Positions 14,881 to 19,152 of a stretch of 19,152 nucleotides of DNA are shown here, piece after piece; the first letter of the stretch is position 1; each line of letters opens with the position of its first letter. The notes below the pieces were generated by a model. It ran no database searches and had not been told where the DNA came from. It saw only the letters and a program-made list of their open reading frames with translations. The position numbers and the translations under genes are program-made. Origin of the DNA: DASPXK01 sp035637315 (lineage in GTDB: Bacteria; Chloroflexota; UBA6077; JACCZL01); the NCBI GenBank assembly GCA_035637315.1, contig DASPXK010000097.1, forward strand, positions 1-19,152, written 5' to 3'.

Positions 14881-16159
14881 CCATGTAGCGCTCGATGTCC
14901 GCGCGGATGTATTCCGACTCGGTCTCGCGGTAGCGTCGCTCGAGGTTCGGGATGACGCCCTCGAACTGGACCTTGAACTCGTGAACGCGGCCGCCATGCC
15001 GGCTCTCGTGGCGGAACGGGATCCGCTCACCGCCGGTCCCGTACAGGACCAGGTCCAGGTGGCGCTGGGACAGCTCGGAGACAGGAGTCCGCGTCGAGAA
15101 GCCGTAGTGGCGCGCCAGCGCCGCGAGGATGGCCCGATACCAGGCGTTGCCGTTCACACCCGCCCGGCCCCATGGCACGATTGCCCCTTCGGCGATCGAG
15201 AGCGACCTGTTCATAATGACCAAAGCTGGATCGATCTCCAGGCGATGGCCCAGCCCCGTGCAGTCCGGACAGGCCCCGTGCGGGCTGTTGAACGAGAAGT
15301 TGCGGGGCGCGATCTCGCCCAGGCTGATGTCGCAGACGACGCAAGCGAACTGCTCTGAATAGACCCGCTCCTCGCCGTCCGCAACCGTCACGATCATCGT
15401 CCCGCTGCCCAGCTTGAGCGCCTGCTCGACCGAGTCGGCTATCCGACCCACGTCAGGACTGAGGTCTGAGGACTGAGGACTGAGATCGTCCTGCTCAGTC
15501 CTTAGTCCTCGGTCCTCAGTCCTCGGGACGACCAGTCGATCGACGACCACCTCAATGGTGTGCATCTTGTAGCGATCGAGCTTGATCTCATCGTTGACGT
15601 CGTGAACGACTCCGTCGACTCGAACCCGCACGAACCCGGCCCGGCGGATGTCCTCGAAAATCTTGTGATACTCGCCCTTGCGTCCCTTCACGAGCGGGGC
15701 CAGCAGCATGATTCGAGTCCCGGGTGGCAGTTCGAGCACCGAGTCGACGATTTGCTCAGCTCTCTGCTGCTGGATAAGCCGACCGCACTTCGGACAGTGC
15801 GGCCGCCCCACCCGCGCGTACAGCAGGCGAAGATAGTCGTAGATCTCGGTGACTGTCCCGACCGTCGAGCGCGGGTTGTGGCTTCCCCCCTTCTGGTCGA
15901 TCGAGATGGCCGGCGACAGCCCGCTGATGTAATCGACGTCGGGCTTGTCCATCTGGCCCAGGAACTGGCGGGCGTACGCCGACAGCGACTCGACGTACCG
16001 CCGCTGGCCCTCAGCGTAGATCGTGTCGAACGCCAGCGACGATTTGCCCGACCCTGACAACCCGGTGATGACGACGAATCGGTCGCGCGGGATGGCGACG
16101 TCGATGTCTTTGAGGTTGTGCTGGCGCGCGCCCTTTACGAAGATCTCATCCAGAGGCAT
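14837..16159 (-). CDS. uvrA: Excinuclease ABC subunit UvrA, N-terminal portion (before a frameshift)
   Basis: The gene starts at the ATG at 16159 (MPLDEIFVKGARQHNL). It contains Walker A GLSGSGKSS (about residues 33-41), the Q-loop region, a zinc knuckle (HCPKCGRL), and a second one (CVVC, then CPDC). UvrA homology ends at IERYMATRPC. In relatives this Cys begins a CxxCxG zinc motif; here only 4 bases (14863-14866) separate the two Cys codons instead of 6, consistent with a 2-base loss. The frame then shifts and ends after a few foreign residues. Residues about 211-236 are an in-frame heptamer-repeat insert near the outer edge of the UvrB-binding domain. The start lies directly beside a repeat array, and no ribosome site is evident. 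Confidence 0.9.
   Translation of the reverse strand: MPLDEIFVKGARQHNLKDIDVAIPRDRFVVITGLSGSGKSSLAFDTIYAEGQRRYVESLSAYARQFLGQMDKPDVDYISGLSPAISIDQKGGSHNPRSTVGTVTEIYDYLRLLYARVGRPHCPKCGRLIQQQRAEQIVDSVLELPPGTRIMLLAPLVKGRKGEYHKIFEDIRRAGFVRVRVDGVVHDVNDEIKLDRYKMHTIEVVVDRLVVPRTEDRGLRTEQDDLSPQSSDLSPDVGRIADSVEQALKLGSGTMIVTVADGEERVYSEQFACVVCDISLGEIAPRNFSFNSPHGACPDCTGLGHRLEIDPALVIMNRSLSIAEGAIVPWGRAGVNGNAWYRAILAALARHYGFSTRTPVSELSQRHLDLVLYGTGGERIPFRHESRHGGRVHEFKVQFEGVIPNLERRYRETESEYIRADIERYMATRPCDLQGRPPEA
15453..15528. repeat. Inverted heptamer repeat inside uvrA, unit GGACTGA / TCAGTCC
   Basis: The left arm (15453-15486) is about four to five copies of GGACTGA-type units and the right arm (15494-15528) is their reverse complement. 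The loop is only about 8 bases, so both strands can form a hairpin of roughly 30 bp with a few mismatches. Its length keeps the uvrA frame. It encodes RTEDRGLRTEQDDLSPQSSD and a few more residues with no counterpart in UvrA relatives that I recall. Confidence 0.8.
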
Positions 16160-16161
16160 GT

Positions 16162-16233
16162 ACGAGCCTTCAGCTATCAGCCATCAGCAGTCAGCATAGA
16201 CGAGCCTTCAGCTATCAGCCATCGGCAGTCAGC
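16162..16233. repeat. Direct repeat of heptamer array (units ending TCAGC), uvrA side
   Basis: Two 34-base copies (16162-16195 and 16200-16233) differ at one base and repeat with a period of 38. Each is built from 7-base steps: CTTCAGC, TATCAGC, CATCAGC, AGTCAGC. The array fills the gap between uvrA and the four-helix-bundle gene and encodes the last residues of the latter (KLTADG). Confidence 0.8.
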
Positions 16234-16574
16234 TTGTGGAGCAGGGAGGTGAGCATTCGCTTGACCTCGGCCGTGCCCCGTTCGAGCTCCAGGTGGTCCG
16301 AATCGCTGAGATAACCGAGGTCTCGAGCAAGCAGCGGATGATATTCGAGTTCACTTGCGGACCCCATCGAGATGTGCAGGAACCGAGTAAGCTCAGCGTT
16401 GCCGTTCCTGCCGCAACCCTCGGCGATGTTCGCTGGAATGGAAGAACTCGAGCGTCGAATCTGGCTTCTCAGCCCGTACACCTCGTCACTCGGGAACGTT
16501 CTCGTCGCCCGATAGGCAGACAGCGCCAAAACGTGGGCCTTCTCCCACACCTGCAGCTTTCGAAAGTCTCTCAA
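16215..16574 (-). CDS. Four-helix-bundle protein, S23 / 23S rRNA intervening-sequence-protein family
   Basis: A 119-residue protein with a TTG start; the homologous N-terminus DFRKLQVWEKAH begins right at the start. Family features are YGLRSQIRRSSSSIPANIAEG (about residues 34-54), GRNGNAELTRFLHISMGSASELEYH, and the C-terminal helix EVKRMLTSLLHKL. Relatives are encoded in 23S rRNA intervening sequences, as stand-alone genes in many environmental bacteria, and as Avd accessory proteins of diversity-generating retroelements. No reverse transcriptase or rRNA is near, so the role is unknown. The gene sits between uvrB and uvrA and is flanked by inverted copies of the same 7-base repeat family. It has no obvious ribosome site. 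Confidence 0.88.
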   Translation of the reverse strand: MRDFRKLQVWEKAHVLALSAYRATRTFPSDEVYGLRSQIRRSSSSIPANIAEGCGRNGNAELTRFLHISMGSASELEYHPLLARDLGYLSDSDHLELERGTAEVKRMLTSLLHKLTADG

Positions 16575-16592
16575 AGGTTGAGTATCCGTCCT

Positions 16593-16628
16593 GCTGACAG
16601 CTGACTGCTGATAGCTGACAGCTGAGAG

Positions 16629-16630
<2 letters not shown>
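16593..16630. repeat. Heptamer array (units starting GCTGA), uvrB side
   Basis: Five successive 7-base steps, GCTGACA, GCTGACT, GCTGATA, GCTGACA and GCTGAGA, plus GCT. It is the inverted counterpart of the array at 16162-16233, so together they bracket the four-helix-bundle gene. It runs into the uvrB stop codon at 16629-16631. Confidence 0.8.
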
Positions 16631-18647
<2,017 letters not shown>

Positions 18648-18675
18648 GGCGGCCCCAAATTCTATCAGACCCGTC

Positions 18676-18832
<157 letters not shown>

Positions 18833-18834
<2 letters not shown>

Positions 18835-19152
18835 GAGACATTACCTCGAGCTGCAGGACTGGCGACGTCGGGTGGCCGAGCTGTTCGTCGAGCTGCGCCG
18901 GCGGCCGCCGGACGCGGAGACGCTGGGCTGGTTTCGGGCCGAGAAAGATCGCTTGTTTCGCGAGCATCCTCAGAGCCCCCTGCCAGAAGACGCGCGGGCT
19001 ACCTTTCGGGGACTCACGTACTGGGCGTTCGACCCGAGCGCGCGGATCGAGGCTCGATTCAAGCCGGCCGCCGACGCCGAGGCGGGTGTGGAGACGAGCA
19101 CCGGCGAGCACATGTCGTTCTCCCGGATCGGCCGCCTCGACTTCCATTACGC
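18833..19152 (+). CDS. DUF1684 family protein, N-terminal part (3' end outside window)
   Basis: The frame runs open to the right edge, so it has no stop here. It reads LRHYLELQDWRRRVAELFVE, later WFRAEKDRLFREHPQSPL, FRGLTYWAFDPSARIEARF, then TSTGEHMSFSRIGRLDF. The KD-x2-F, SPL, F-x-GL-x-Y and R-x-G-x-L-x-F landmarks match DUF1684, a family of about 170-270 residues with no settled function. The homologous part begins right after the heptamer repeat. Possible starts are the TTG at 18833 at the end of the repeat, or a GTG at 18761, in which case the repeat itself would be translated. Neither has a good ribosome site. Confidence 0.8.

Noticed and set aside
15453..15528. Intein or group II intron in uvrA
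   Set aside because: Far too short, and it is made wholly of heptamer repeats.

Overview
The window is GC-rich bacterial DNA with mostly tight gene packing, GTG/TTG starts and purine-rich ribosome sites. No rRNA, tRNA, phage or transposase gene was seen. The gene mix and a long CCCCTCCCCC-type palindrome between genes resemble Chloroflexota or a similar high-GC environmental lineage. That placement is an inference only.

Layout. Positions 1-953 (+) hold the C-terminal part of an endonuclease/exonuclease/phosphatase protein and a DinB-like protein. Positions 945-2006 (-) hold a small Cys-rich protein and, upstream of it, a peroxiredoxin-like redox gene. The redox gene reads as one uninterrupted frame only if two TGA codons are read through. 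They stand as TGA-x-x-TGA at the redox-motif position, followed by a bacterial SECIS-like hairpin. This is the best candidate for an unusual system here: a SelL-type UxxU selenoprotein. Positions 2055-3314 (+) are a heavily frameshifted UMF1-type MFS transporter. Next come an HpcH/HpaI aldolase (+) and a DHA2 drug exporter (-), which converge on a 14-bp perfect hairpin. A Pro/Ala-rich membrane-anchored protein (+) and an amidase (-) follow, converging on a long palindrome. Then come a truncated response regulator (+), a type I phosphodiesterase (-) and a spermidine-synthase-like protein (+).

From 11071 to 18647 everything is on the minus strand. In transcription order it runs uvrB, a four-helix-bundle (S23/IVP-like) gene, uvrA, mntA, a decayed hepT, and a thiolase. 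Divergent from uvrB is the start of a DUF1684 protein that runs off the right edge.

Two patterns cut across genes. First, five loci carry short tandem repeats with a 7-base period. Each locus has a different unit and most are paired as inverted arms. They sit in intergenic gaps, at gene ends (extending the C-termini of the redox gene and the four-helix gene), at the start of DUF1684, and inside uvrA as an in-frame insert of about 26 codons. Second, several genes (UMF1 transporter, hepT, uvrA) carry frameshifts. Either this region is decaying or the assembly has indel errors, and reads would be needed to separate the two. The nucleotide-excision-repair genes uvrA and uvrB and the MntA/HepT toxin-antitoxin pair are the clearest functional modules.
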